Below, piece after piece: positions 14,081 through 22,273 of a stretch of 40,583 bases of DNA. The stretch comes from a virus: the IMG/VR virus record IMGVR_UViG_3300030108_001316, positions 1-40,583 of that record; one strand, 5' to 3'. Position 1 is the first letter of the stretch. Every line of letters begins with the position of its first letter. A model generated the notes under the pieces. The model was not told the DNA's origin. It searched no databases and was given only the letters and a program-made list of their open reading frames with translations. A program made the translations under genes and the position numbers.

Positions 14081-14482
14081 ATGGCAAACGCAATATATCC
14101 AAAAGCTAAAGAAGCATTTTTATCTGGTGCTATCAATATGACATCAGATACAATTAAGATTGCTTTAGTAGATACAGGAACATATACATATAGTGCATCA
14201 CATGAACACTACAGTGATTTATCAGGAGTGTTGGGTACACCAGTAGCATTAGGAAGTAAAACTGTAACATCAGGTGTGTTTGATGCAGCAGATGCTACAT
14301 TCACTACACCAACAGCAGGCACAAGTATTGAAGCATTAGTTATCTACAAAGACACGGGTACAGCATCTACAAGTGATTTGATTGCATACATCGATACAGG
14401 TACAGGGTTACCTTTCACATCAAACGGTGCAGACGTAGATATAGTCTTTGATTCAGGTTCAAACAAAATTTTTGCATTATGA
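14081..14482 (+). CDS. Structural protein, possibly head fibre
   Basis: This 133-residue protein starts at the ATG at 14081 behind AGGAGG. It belongs to a recurrent marine-phage pattern (YPKAKEAFLSGAINMTSDTIKIALVDTGTY, with 'ALVIYKDTGT' and 'FDSGSNKIFAL'), all-beta and Thr/Ser/Asp rich. In other phages such proteins are annotated as head or tail fibre or hypothetical structural proteins. Its stop overlaps the next start (ATGA). Confidence 0.65.
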   Translation: MANAIYPKAKEAFLSGAINMTSDTIKIALVDTGTYTYSASHEHYSDLSGVLGTPVALGSKTVTSGVFDAADATFTTPTAGTSIEALVIYKDTGTASTSDLIAYIDTGTGLPFTSNGADVDIVFDSGSNKIFAL

Positions 14483-14676
14483 GAAAGTTTAAGAAAGTAC
14501 CAAAGACAAAAGGCGGAGTACCTAAGAAGTATGTTGCAGGTACTAAAAATCCATCAGCTCGTGAACGTGAAATAAAAAACACAAGAGCTAAATACAAAGC
14601 AGGAAAATTAAGTGTTGCTGAGATGGATAGAATAAGTAAAGCAAGAGCAAAAGACAGGAGGAAGAAACGTGCCTAG
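14479..14676 (+). CDS. Basic DUF5872-like protein
   Basis: This 65-residue protein starts at the ATG at 14479 (ATGA overlap). It reads 'VPKTKGGVPKKYVAGTKNPSAREREI', like the small basic proteins labelled DUF5872 in phages, with a Lys/Arg-rich helical tail. Such proteins are recurrent in marine phage structural clusters; their role is unknown. The charge points to nucleic acid or capsid-interior contact. Confidence 0.65.
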   Translation: MRKFKKVPKTKGGVPKKYVAGTKNPSAREREIKNTRAKYKAGKLSVAEMDRISKARAKDRRKKRA

Positions 14677-14932
14677 TTATAAAGGAGTGCCTGGAGCAGG
14701 TAGATTTTCCAAAAGTACATTAGACAAAGTGTACAAACGTGGAATGGGAGCTTATTACAGTTCAGGTTCTAGAAATGTATCAGCTCATGCGTGGGCTATG
14801 GGTAGAGTAAAAAGTTTTGTATCAGGTAAAGGTGGTGCAAGAAAAGCCGACAAAGATTTGTTAGGTAAAAAGGGGGGAACTAAAGTTGCCAAAACTAACA
14901 AAAAGACAAGAAGCAGCACTAAAAAAGCATAG
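14669..14932 (+). CDS. DUF5824-type basic protein
   Basis: This 87-residue protein starts at the GTG at 14669 behind AGGAGG, overlapping the previous stop. The pattern 'LDKVYKRGMGAYYSSGSRNVSAHAWAMGRVKSFVSG' matches the DUF5824 family seen in many large and marine phages. A run of six G (14872-14877) after five A lies in its 3' third. A +1 shift there would enter the frame of the next gene. The C-terminus is Lys/Thr/Gly rich. Function unknown. Confidence 0.75.
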   Translation: MPSYKGVPGAGRFSKSTLDKVYKRGMGAYYSSGSRNVSAHAWAMGRVKSFVSGKGGARKADKDLLGKKGGTKVAKTNKKTRSSTKKA

Positions 14933-15035
14933 TGTACATCACACAAAATCAGTGCTAGCAAAAATGAGGAGACAGATGGAGCGAGGTATGAGTTTTACAC
15001 AAGCACACAAGAATGCTCCTAAGAAAAAGAAATGA
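14886..15035 (+). CDS. Small basic protein of the 'LTKRQ-HSVHHT' type
   Basis: This 49-residue protein starts at a TTG at 14886, 8 bases after the G6 run that can serve as its ribosome site; an ATG at 14964 would give only 23 residues. The sequence 'PKLTKRQEAALKKHSVHHT' and 'GMSFTQAHKNAPKKKK' is a pattern I know from small proteins of many marine phages, which supports the long form. It overlaps the DUF5824 gene by 47 bases and the next gene by ATGA. Function unknown. Confidence 0.7.
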   Translation: MPKLTKRQEAALKKHSVHHTKSVLAKMRRQMERGMSFTQAHKNAPKKKK

Positions 15036-15163
15036 GAAAAGGATTATATGCAAACATACATGCTAAGCGTAAGCGTGGTGAAAAAATGAGAAAGAAAGGT
15101 GCAAAAGGTGCACCAACAGCAGCACAGTTTGCTAGAGCAAAAAGAACAGCGAGGAAAAAATGA
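15032..15163 (+). CDS. Small basic protein of the 'GLYANIHAKRKR' type
   Basis: This 43-residue protein starts at the ATG at 15032 (ATGA overlap). 'GLYANIHAKRKRGEKMRKKGAKGAPTAAQF' matches a small family found in T4-like and short-tailed marine phages, usually 'KGLYxNIxAK-R...GE-MR-xGxxGAPT'. It is strongly basic. No established function. It ends in an ATGA overlap with the fibre gene. Confidence 0.75.
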   Translation: MRKGLYANIHAKRKRGEKMRKKGAKGAPTAAQFARAKRTARKK

Positions 15164-15948
15164 GTATAGCAGGAACACTACAAGACTCAGTAAACATTAG
15201 ATATGTATTTACAATTAGTGGTACACCTACAACTGTAAATGGTGCAGATGATAATAGTAGAACATTAGCATATACAGCAGGACAAGCAGATGTATATTTG
15301 AATGGTGTAAAGCAAGTAGTAGGTACAGATGTTACAGCTACTTCTGGTAGCAGTGTAGTTTTTGCTAGTGCACTTGCAGCAAATGATATAGTAGAAGTTG
15401 TAGCGTTTGATACATTTCAAGCAGCTAATGTAGACGCAGGAGCAGTAGCATCTGGCACATTGTCTAATGATAGACTACCTACTGGTTCTATATTACAAGT
15501 CTTGTCTACAACTAAAACAGATACATTTACAACAACTACTACTGAAACTTTTGTAGATATAACAGGTCTAAGTGTAACTATTACACCAAGGTCTACGGAT
15601 AGTAAAATACTTATTATAGCAGATACACAAATGAGTGGTAATGAATTGTTTTTTATACAATTAGTAAGAGGTAGTACAGCAATTAAAGTAGGAGATTCTG
15701 ATAGCTCAAATAGAGTAGAATGTTCCCAAGGTGGCGTATTTCAAGCATCTAATAATGACAAAGTTGCTCCTATGGTAATAAACTTTTTAGATTCACCTAG
15801 CACAACAAGTGCAACAACATATAAACTACAAGGTAGAATTTATGGAAGTTCTAAGACATTAGCAGTTAATAGAACATTTAATGATTCAGATTCTACTTTT
15901 AGTGGTAGAGGAGCAAGTACAATAACAGCAATGGAGGTTCAAGGATAA
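15160..15948 (+). CDS. Tail fibre / receptor-binding type protein
   Basis: This 262-residue protein starts at the ATG at 15160. Residues 1-95 carry a Thr/Val-rich beta module (LAYTAGQADVYLNGVKQVVG; FASALAANDIVEVVAFDTF) that is common at the base of marine phage tail fibres. After a linker (AGAVASGTLSNDRLPTG), residues 110-262 form a second module beginning ILQVLSTTKTDTF and ending STITAMEVQG. The latter is shared with the protein at 16245-16748. It is presumably a trimeric fibre or tip that contacts the host surface. Confidence 0.75.
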   Translation: MSIAGTLQDSVNIRYVFTISGTPTTVNGADDNSRTLAYTAGQADVYLNGVKQVVGTDVTATSGSSVVFASALAANDIVEVVAFDTFQAANVDAGAVASGTLSNDRLPTGSILQVLSTTKTDTFTTTTTETFVDITGLSVTITPRSTDSKILIIADTQMSGNELFFIQLVRGSTAIKVGDSDSSNRVECSQGGVFQASNNDKVAPMVINFLDSPSTTSATTYKLQGRIYGSSKTLAVNRTFNDSDSTFSGRGASTITAMEVQG

Positions 15949-16241
15949 TGGACATAATATCAGCAATTTTAGCTCTAGACCCAGATGCACGAGTAAGTGT
16001 AAATGCAGAAAGTCTTGACCAGATTACATGGCATGATGGTAATCCTAATAACATTACCAATGACCAGATAACTGCAAAACAAGCAGAGTTAAAAACAACT
16101 TATGATAATAATAAATATCAAAGAGATAGAAAATTAGAATATCCTAGCATTGAAGACCAATTAGATGACTTATATCACAATGGTATAGATGGGTGGAAAA
16201 CAACAATAAAAGCAGTAAAAGATAAATATCCAAAGGGGTAA
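15948..16241 (+). CDS. XkdW-like fibre-associated protein
   Basis: This 97-residue protein starts at the ATG at 15948 (TAATG overlap). The C-terminal half 'LEYPSIEDQLDDLYHNGIDGWKTTIKAVKDKYPK' is the hallmark of XkdW-like/tail-fibre-adjacent proteins of cyanophages and other marine phages. The N-terminal half is acidic and helical. It sits between two paralogous fibre genes and may aid fibre assembly. Confidence 0.7.
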   Translation: MDIISAILALDPDARVSVNAESLDQITWHDGNPNNITNDQITAKQAELKTTYDNNKYQRDRKLEYPSIEDQLDDLYHNGIDGWKTTIKAVKDKYPKG

Positions 16242-16244
16242 TAC

Positions 16245-16748
16245 ATGACTAGAGCAAGAGAGTTAGGGACATACGCAGGCAAAATATTACAAGTTCAATC
16301 AACTATTAAAACTGATACCTTTAGCACAACGTCTGGTTCAGTAACTGATATAACAGGCTTGAGTGTATCAATTACACCAGCATCAACTTCTAATAAAGTT
16401 CTTGTAATAGCTAGAGTAAACATTGGATTAGATAGAACAGCACCATATTTATACCCACTATTTTTGTATAGAGATTCTACATCTCTAGGTGCACATGATG
16501 CAGCTAGCAATAGGACAAGAGCACATTCTGGTGGACAATGGCCGTGTGCTGCAAACGACCCAACAGTAGATTACGTATTAGAATTTTTGGATAGCCCAAG
16601 TTCTACCAGTTCTCTTACATACAAAGTTGCTATGTTCTCAGAAAGTAGTGGTACAGCATATGTGAATAGAGGTAAAGAAAATGATGGAGATGCAGCTATA
16701 ACAGGTAGGTTTTCATCAGTTATTACAGTACAGGAGGTTGCAGGATAA
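16245..16748 (+). CDS. Second fibre-tip protein, paralogue of the 15160 gene module
   Basis: This 167-residue protein starts at the ATG at 16245. It corresponds to the C-terminal module of the preceding fibre: ILQVQSTIKTDTFSTT, 'DITGLSVSITPAST', 'EFLDSPSSTSSLTYK' and the end 'SSVITVQEVAG'. The first module and linker are missing. The middle differs strongly, as expected for a surface-exposed binding face. It is probably an alternative or additional receptor-binding tip. Confidence 0.7.
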   Translation: MTRARELGTYAGKILQVQSTIKTDTFSTTSGSVTDITGLSVSITPASTSNKVLVIARVNIGLDRTAPYLYPLFLYRDSTSLGAHDAASNRTRAHSGGQWPCAANDPTVDYVLEFLDSPSSTSSLTYKVAMFSESSGTAYVNRGKENDGDAAITGRFSSVITVQEVAG

Positions 16749-17068
16749 TGCCAGTAACAAGTATATTAAATGGAACAGTGACAACAGACGGAACGGAACA
16801 AACTGTAGGCTCTGCACAGACTGATGATAATTTTTATACAGGATATATAGATTTATCTAACAATGCAGCAGGAGATACTATAGTAATAAAAATAAAAGTA
16901 AGAGTAGATAGTAGTGATATTATATGTATACAAGATACATTCACTGGTGCACAAGCTGAACCACTATATCACTTCCCACCTTTACCAAGCACAGAAAATT
17001 TTTTAGTAACAATACAAAAAACAGCAGGAACAAATAGAGCATACAAATATAGGATATTTACAGCATAG
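16748..17068 (+). CDS. Small beta-rich structural protein
   Basis: This 106-residue protein starts at the ATG at 16748 overlapping the preceding TAA. It is all-beta and Thr/Asp rich (GTVTTDGTEQTVGSAQTDDNFYTGYIDL; DTIVIKIKVRVDSSD). A single-module virion component within the fibre cluster is likely. No specific family recognised. Confidence 0.6.
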   Translation: MPVTSILNGTVTTDGTEQTVGSAQTDDNFYTGYIDLSNNAAGDTIVIKIKVRVDSSDIICIQDTFTGAQAEPLYHFPPLPSTENFLVTIQKTAGTNRAYKYRIFTA

Positions 17069-17695
17069 ATGGCATTAGGACGTTTTTCAGGAAGATTAAA
17101 TCAATTTAGTGGTGGTGCTTCAGGAGCAGTTGCACTCCAGGTTGAACCTAGTTCAGTCACAACAACTAACGCCTTTGGTACACCAGTTGCTAAGTTACAA
17201 GTAAATGCTACAGCATTAGCATTGAGTAATGCGTTTGGTACAACTGTAGCTAAGTTAGAATTAACAGCTACTGGTTTTGCAGATGCAGATGCTTTTGGTA
17301 CAAGTGTTGCTAAGTTACAAGCTAGTAACACAGGTATATCTGATGCTGATGCGTTTGGTACACCTATAGGTAAATTACAAGTTAATGCAACAGGATTAGC
17401 TAGTGGTGTAGCTCTTGGTACAAGCACTTCTAAATTAGAAGCTAATGCTACCAGTGCTACAACAACAAATGCATTTGGAACACTAGGTGCTAAATTTAAT
17501 GTAGCAGTAACTGGTTTTGCAGAAACAGACGCTGTAGGTAATGCGTTAGTAGTATTCAAGGATTGGTCAGTAGTGACCGCACCTAGCAGTACAGACTTTA
17601 GTGAAGTAACAGCTGCAAGTAGTTTAGACTTTAGTCAGGTAACTGCAGCAAGTAGTAGTGATTTTACACAAGTGGAGAACGAAGGTAGTCTATGA
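17069..17695 (+). CDS. Repeat protein of the fibre cluster
   Basis: This 208-residue protein starts at the ATG at 17069. From residue 35 to about 174 it consists of seven 20-residue units, the best copies reading AFGTxVAKLQxNATG; units five to seven diverge. A second repeat of ten residues (VTAASSxDFSQ) forms residues 165-200. It ends with an acidic tail. Extended beta repeats of this sort usually form a fibrous rod or decorate the virion surface. Its position beside the nozzle gene favours a tail or fibre component. Confidence 0.65.
   Translation: MALGRFSGRLNQFSGGASGAVALQVEPSSVTTTNAFGTPVAKLQVNATALALSNAFGTTVAKLELTATGFADADAFGTSVAKLQASNTGISDADAFGTPIGKLQVNATGLASGVALGTSTSKLEANATSATTTNAFGTLGAKFNVAVTGFAETDAVGNALVVFKDWSVVTAPSSTDFSEVTAASSLDFSQVTAASSSDFTQVENEGSL
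17171..17590 (+). repeat. 60-bp coding tandem repeat, seven units
   Basis: The units encode the 20-residue repeats of the 17069 gene and start at 17171, 17231, 17291, 17351, 17411, 17471 and 17531. Third-codon positions differ freely between units, so the array is old or under protein-level selection, not a recent expansion. Confidence 0.75.
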
Positions 17696-19134
17696 GAAGA
17701 TTTATAAAAGATTTATCTGGTGGCTTAAATTTATCAAAACCACCTCATTTAATTACTGACAATCAATTATCTGTTGCAAACAATTGTGTGTATCGCAGCG
17801 GTAAATGGCAAAAACGTGATGGCTTTGCAAACTTAACTGCAACAACAGATACTGCAAAAGTATTAGAAATAACTGACCAAATAAGAAATGATGGCACAGT
17901 AAGAAGGTTTCATGCTACAACAAATAATATATATGAATGGAATGGTAGTAGTTATACAGCTAGATTAGCAGCTAGTAGCAATAGATTATCAACAGAAAAA
18001 TTATTCTTTGCTGAAGCTAATAATGAAATATATGTAACAGATAGTAAAAACAATATAGCTAAATCTAGTACAGCTGGATTTAGTAATGTGTCATGGGATA
18101 CAAGTAGCTCAGGTAGAAACTTAACTGCAGCTCATGTAGTATTAGCATTTAATTCTAGATTATTATTTTTTAATACAACAGATGGCACAGACGGCGAAGT
18201 ACCTAATAGAATATTATACACAGATGCGTCAGATTATGACCGTATATCTAATACAAATTTTCTTGATTTGAATTTTTCAGGCACACCTATCATTACAGCA
18301 AAAGTATTAGGACAAAATTTTATTACAGTATTTAAGTCTGATTCAATAGTAACACTACAAGACCAAGGTAGCCCATTAGTATTCGTGCCAAAAAATAGAC
18401 AACAAGTTGGTATTCTAGGACCAAAAGCTGTAACTAATATACCAAATGCACAAGTGTTTGTAAGTAACGATGGCATATATTTATTTAATGGTGCAGCTTT
18501 ACGAGCTATAGCTGATGAAACTATTGTTAGTGAATTATTTAGTACGTTAAATTATACATACAAAGATAATGTGTATTGTTGGACAGATTTTAAGAACAGA
18601 GAAGTAATCATACATTATCCTACTGGAAGTAACGAAGAACCCGACAGATGTTTTGTTTGGAACTACCAATTTAATGTATGGAGTCAATGGACGTTTAGTG
18701 CGTATGCAGGTTTTTATAGATATAGAACTGTAGCCATACCTGAAGTATATTTTGGTTCTGGCTCAGGAATAGTAAAACAAAGAGACACATCTGGCACAGA
18801 TGCTAGTTCAGCAATTACAACTACTTTAGCAACTAAAGCATACCATGGTAGTTATGGATTAAAAAGCCCATTAGCACAAGACCCTGATTCAGACTATGTA
18901 CAAATACAAAGAGTACAAACAGATGCTACACCAACAAGTACCACAATATCTGTAGGAGTTGCTGACTTAGGTACAGATACACCAACATATACAGATGAAA
19001 CAATTAGTGATACAGATGGTAAAGCACCAAAAGCAGACTTTTCTGTTTACGGAAGATATGTTACAATTAAAGCAACAAATTTTACGGAAGTGTCTGAATT
19101 TATTTGTGAGTTAGAAGATGGAGGCGATAGCTAA
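17692..19134 (+). CDS. Tail nozzle / tubular protein B-like
   Basis: This 480-residue protein starts at the ATG at 17692 (ATGA). The opening 'DLSGGLNLSKPPHLITDNQLSVANNCVYRSGKWQKRDGF' is characteristic of podovirus tail-needle/nozzle proteins, in which 'GG(L/I)N....P..I.dnQ...a.Nv....g....R.G' starts a beta-propeller-like body. Later 'GIYLFNGAALRAIADE' and 'FVWNYQFNVWSQW' fit the same family. It forms the tube through which DNA leaves, beneath the adaptor encoded at 13308. Confidence 0.85.
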   Translation: MRRFIKDLSGGLNLSKPPHLITDNQLSVANNCVYRSGKWQKRDGFANLTATTDTAKVLEITDQIRNDGTVRRFHATTNNIYEWNGSSYTARLAASSNRLSTEKLFFAEANNEIYVTDSKNNIAKSSTAGFSNVSWDTSSSGRNLTAAHVVLAFNSRLLFFNTTDGTDGEVPNRILYTDASDYDRISNTNFLDLNFSGTPIITAKVLGQNFITVFKSDSIVTLQDQGSPLVFVPKNRQQVGILGPKAVTNIPNAQVFVSNDGIYLFNGAALRAIADETIVSELFSTLNYTYKDNVYCWTDFKNREVIIHYPTGSNEEPDRCFVWNYQFNVWSQWTFSAYAGFYRYRTVAIPEVYFGSGSGIVKQRDTSGTDASSAITTTLATKAYHGSYGLKSPLAQDPDSDYVQIQRVQTDATPTSTTISVGVADLGTDTPTYTDETISDTDGKAPKADFSVYGRYVTIKATNFTEVSEFICELEDGGDS

Positions 19135-20420
19135 TGTCGGTCTACAGTAAGTTTGATGACATATCTTTACCAGTTCCTCCTGTAGTTGTAACAGGAGATA
19201 CGCTGCGTTATATAAGCAAAGATTTACCACAGTTTCTAGATTCACAATATTTAGCTTTATTAGATTTTATATCTGCTGTACAATCTGAATTTTTGATTAG
19301 CAATAATCAAATAGTAGATGTAAGTGCTGATAAAGTTGCAAACAATACACAATTCTTAAATACAGTATTTGTTGGAGCAGAAAGTAAAATAAAACTAGAC
19401 GGTCCAAATAATTTAATTACTGTTGATGATAACCAAGGCACACCAGTCACTAGAGTTAAAATTGGTAAGTTAGGCTCATCAGCAACTAATGAATATGGTA
19501 TCCAAGTAATAGACGCAGCCGGTACTGTAAAGTTTCAAACAGGCACAAGTACATTTCTAGATGGCGGTATAATATCAGCTGATACTATAACAGCAACACA
19601 GATTGATGCAAACACAATAACAGCTACCGAGATAGCAGCAGACACAATAACAGCTGACGAAATTGCAGGTACAACTATTACTGCAGCAGAGTTAGCAGCC
19701 GGTGCTGTTACTGCTGGTAAAATAGATGTAAGTACTTTATCAGCTATATCTGCAGACTTAGGAACAATAACTGCTGGCACAATAACAGGTGGTTTGATAC
19801 AGACTGCTACATCAGGTGCTAGAGTTGAATTAGCAACAACAGGTCTTAATGCATATAAATCAGATGGTACACAAACTGTAGATGTAAATACAGATGGTAC
19901 GTTTAGATTTGGTCCTAGTGGTGGTAATAACATTGCATGGGACAATAGTACAATAACTGTAACTGGAGATATTATAGCTACCGGTAACATAGAAGACGGT
20001 GCTATAACAGTGCCTACTGTAACTACAATTACATCAAGTGATGGCTCAGATGTAAATCTAGTTGTAGCAACAAAAGGCGGCAACGTAATAGGAACAATAG
20101 AAATTGTAGCTGTGGTAAGAGGTGGCGGTAGTGTAGGTCAAGGCACTGCTAATTTACAAGTAACAATAGATGGAAATACATTTAAGAATACGTGTAGTTT
20201 TTATGCTACATCAGGTGGAGGTGCTGTAGTTACAGGTCAGAATCAAGCTGGTAATACAGTAACAGGAACATTCTTAGACGGAGACCCTGCAGGTAGTATA
20301 GATAGTGCAGCTAATACAACATACACTGTGGCTGTAAGTGTACAAGATAATAACAGTGGCTTAACTGCTTCTGTACAAAGTTATACAGCTAAATTAGTAA
20401 CATTGGAGACATTTAAGTGA
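19134..20420 (+). CDS. Long tail fibre protein
   Basis: This 428-residue protein starts at the ATG at 19134. The N-terminal 60 residues are likely the virion-attachment part (LPQFLDSQYLALLDFISAVQSEF). Residues about 145-210 are roughly 10-residue repeats 'DTITATxIxA', typical of trimeric fibre shafts such as those in lambda J-like and podovirus fibres. Residues 210-290 form a beta region with 'GGLIQTATSGARVEL', and the C-terminal third is a Thr/Val-rich head. It lies after the nozzle gene. Confidence 0.75.
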   Translation: MSVYSKFDDISLPVPPVVVTGDTLRYISKDLPQFLDSQYLALLDFISAVQSEFLISNNQIVDVSADKVANNTQFLNTVFVGAESKIKLDGPNNLITVDDNQGTPVTRVKIGKLGSSATNEYGIQVIDAAGTVKFQTGTSTFLDGGIISADTITATQIDANTITATEIAADTITADEIAGTTITAAELAAGAVTAGKIDVSTLSAISADLGTITAGTITGGLIQTATSGARVELATTGLNAYKSDGTQTVDVNTDGTFRFGPSGGNNIAWDNSTITVTGDIIATGNIEDGAITVPTVTTITSSDGSDVNLVVATKGGNVIGTIEIVAVVRGGGSVGQGTANLQVTIDGNTFKNTCSFYATSGGGAVVTGQNQAGNTVTGTFLDGDPAGSIDSAANTTYTVAVSVQDNNSGLTASVQSYTAKLVTLETFK

Positions 20421-20587
20421 AGAAGTGTGAATGTAAAAGTAAAAAGAAATTAGAAGAAAAATTAGTAGAAATAGAACAACGTTTTGAACAGTCTAAGTCT
20501 GCAACTGCATACTTACAAGGACAAATAATGTTAATCAAAGAATTAATTAAATGTGTTTGTGAGGAGGACTGTGAATGTCCGAAGTAA
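20417..20587 (+). CDS. Cysteine-rich coiled-coil mini-protein
   Basis: This 56-residue protein starts at the GTG at 20417 behind GGAG, overlapping the fibre stop (GTGA), and ends 13 bases into the next gene. Both ends carry Cys-x-Cys pairs (KKCECK at the start; KCVCEEDCECPK at the end), separated by a helix of about 35 residues. The arrangement suggests a helical hairpin held by disulfides or a metal ion. No family is recognised. The frame has the strong GAGGAGG ribosome site of the next gene within its own 3' codons. Confidence 0.6.
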   Translation: MKKCECKSKKKLEEKLVEIEQRFEQSKSATAYLQGQIMLIKELIKCVCEEDCECPK

Positions 20588-20988
20588 TTTATGATTATCA
20601 AGAATACTATGTAGATAAATACATGGACGAAGTAAAGCCTGAACAAACTAGAGATATAATAACTAAAGATTTGATATGGCATATACTTACTGAAGGCGGT
20701 TGGGAATCAAAACCTATAGGACTTATGGGATATAATCTCAACACTAACGGTAAAGATGACAATATTTTATACATAGAATTTTTGTACATAGATAAAAAAT
20801 ATAGAAAACGTCCTCGTTTGTGGTTTTCTAAGATAGTTGAATTTTGTAGAAAATGGAATTACAACAATGTAGAAATACAAGCAAATCAAAAAACTAGTAA
20901 ATGGGTAGAACGTTTAGCAAAGAAAAAACCATCAGTATTAATTTACCAATTAAAAACTGATGAAGTAGGAGAACATTATGGGTGGTAG
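20575..20988 (+). CDS. GNAT-like protein in the virion operon
   Basis: This 137-residue protein starts at the ATG at 20575 behind GAGGAGG. The order of elements 'PIGLMGYNLN', 'ILYIEFLYIDKKYRKRPRLWFSKIVEFCRKWNYNNVEIQAN' and 'SKWVERLAKKKPSVLIYQL' follows the GNAT N-acetyltransferase fold: strand 4, the 'V.p.yRgkglg' region and a later strand. The acetyl-CoA loop is not standard (KKYRKRPRL rather than Q/R-x-x-G-x-G/A), so activity is doubtful. It may be a structural relative, as GNAT-fold proteins occur in other phage late operons. Confidence 0.55.
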   Translation: MSEVIYDYQEYYVDKYMDEVKPEQTRDIITKDLIWHILTEGGWESKPIGLMGYNLNTNGKDDNILYIEFLYIDKKYRKRPRLWFSKIVEFCRKWNYNNVEIQANQKTSKWVERLAKKKPSVLIYQLKTDEVGEHYGW

Positions 20989-22264
20989 TAGCAAACAAAA
21001 AACAGTAGATAAAAGTGTTAGTGGTCCAAGTGATATACAATCATTTTATGGTAATTTAAGTAAAATGTTTACAACACAAACTCCAGCGTCTATGAACATA
21101 GGAGGGTCTATATATAATCCGCAAACGCAACAGTTTACGCAATTACAAAAGCGTATACCAGAACGAGAAAAAATGGGACAAGGTTCTGTAGAAGGGTTTA
21201 TGGCAAATAAACAATTAGTGGACAGTGGAGGTATACAAAGATTAGCTGATGGCACATTATTTATACCTGAAGGTACACCAGCAGAAGATTTACCATTTAT
21301 ACAGACAGGATTAAGTGAAGGAAGAACAGATGCTGAATTAGGTATTACAAATTTTGGAGGAGAGTTATTACAAAAATATGGTTTTGATGAAATGGATTAT
21401 ACAAGTTTTTATGATGCGTATGACCAAGGTACATTAGACTCAACTACATCAGGCATTGTATCAAGAGCGTTAGAAATATCTAATAATCCAGAAGGTGCAA
21501 CTGAAGAACAAATTAGTCAAATATATGAAACAGCGGGTGCAAACTCTGCGTTTTCATTACCAGACCCACCATTATTAACAGATGTAGTAGCTCAAATTAC
21601 TGATAATTTACCACCAGCTCAAATTGATTTTATTAATTCATTGTTAGTAGATTCAACCCAAGAAAGTATAGACGCAAGGGTAGACGAATATGCTAACGCA
21701 TTGTTTGACCAATTACAAGACCAAGGCGAAGAATTTATACAAAGCACGATGGGAAATTTAGTTGCAGATTTAGGTGGAGCTAGTTCTGGTGCTGTATTAA
21801 ATGTAGTCAAAGAAGGACTTATTGAACTTACTAAAGATGCAAATGCAAAAGTTGCTGGAGCTAAATTACAATTTTTACAAACAGCAATACAAGCTAGAGA
21901 AACTGCATCAAGTATGATAAAAGAATTATTAAGCATAGGACAATCACAGCAAGCGTTATCTTTACAAAGAGATATGGCATTGTTAGAATCAGAAGTAACA
22001 ATACAAGCTTCAAAAATACAAGCTCATTTATCGTTACAGCAACAGTTAAACACATCTCTTTTTAATGTGTTAGGTTTAGCTCAAGATGAATATAGAACAA
22101 CACAGCAAGCTCGAATAAACAAACAAGCAGCTTTCTTAAACATGATAACAACTTTAGCCACAACAGGCATAGGAATAAATCAAACAGATAGAGTGCAAAC
22201 TTCTAAACAACCAGCTTTTTCAACTAGTTTAGATTTAGGTACGATTATAGCAGCTGCAATTTAG
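20978..22264 (+). CDS. Internal virion (ejection) protein A
   Basis: This 428-residue protein starts at the ATG at 20978 behind AGGAG. It begins with 'MGGSSKQKTVDKSVSGPSD' and a Gln-rich N-terminal part. The second half is helical with many Gln/Ala (residues 295-390). Position after the tail fibres and before two larger helical proteins corresponds to the internal core proteins that form the DNA-ejection channel in podoviruses (T7 gp14 position). Sequence-level family is not recognised. Confidence 0.6.
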   Translation: MGGSSKQKTVDKSVSGPSDIQSFYGNLSKMFTTQTPASMNIGGSIYNPQTQQFTQLQKRIPEREKMGQGSVEGFMANKQLVDSGGIQRLADGTLFIPEGTPAEDLPFIQTGLSEGRTDAELGITNFGGELLQKYGFDEMDYTSFYDAYDQGTLDSTTSGIVSRALEISNNPEGATEEQISQIYETAGANSAFSLPDPPLLTDVVAQITDNLPPAQIDFINSLLVDSTQESIDARVDEYANALFDQLQDQGEEFIQSTMGNLVADLGGASSGAVLNVVKEGLIELTKDANAKVAGAKLQFLQTAIQARETASSMIKELLSIGQSQQALSLQRDMALLESEVTIQASKIQAHLSLQQQLNTSLFNVLGLAQDEYRTTQQARINKQAAFLNMITTLATTGIGINQTDRVQTSKQPAFSTSLDLGTIIAAAI

Positions 22265-22273
22265 GAGAATAAT

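Noticed and set aside
17171-17590. CRISPR array from evenly spaced 60-bp repeats
   Set aside because: The units are in-frame coding repeats of a fibre-cluster protein without spacers. No Cas1/Cas2 is present; the Cas4-like protein is a phage exonuclease.
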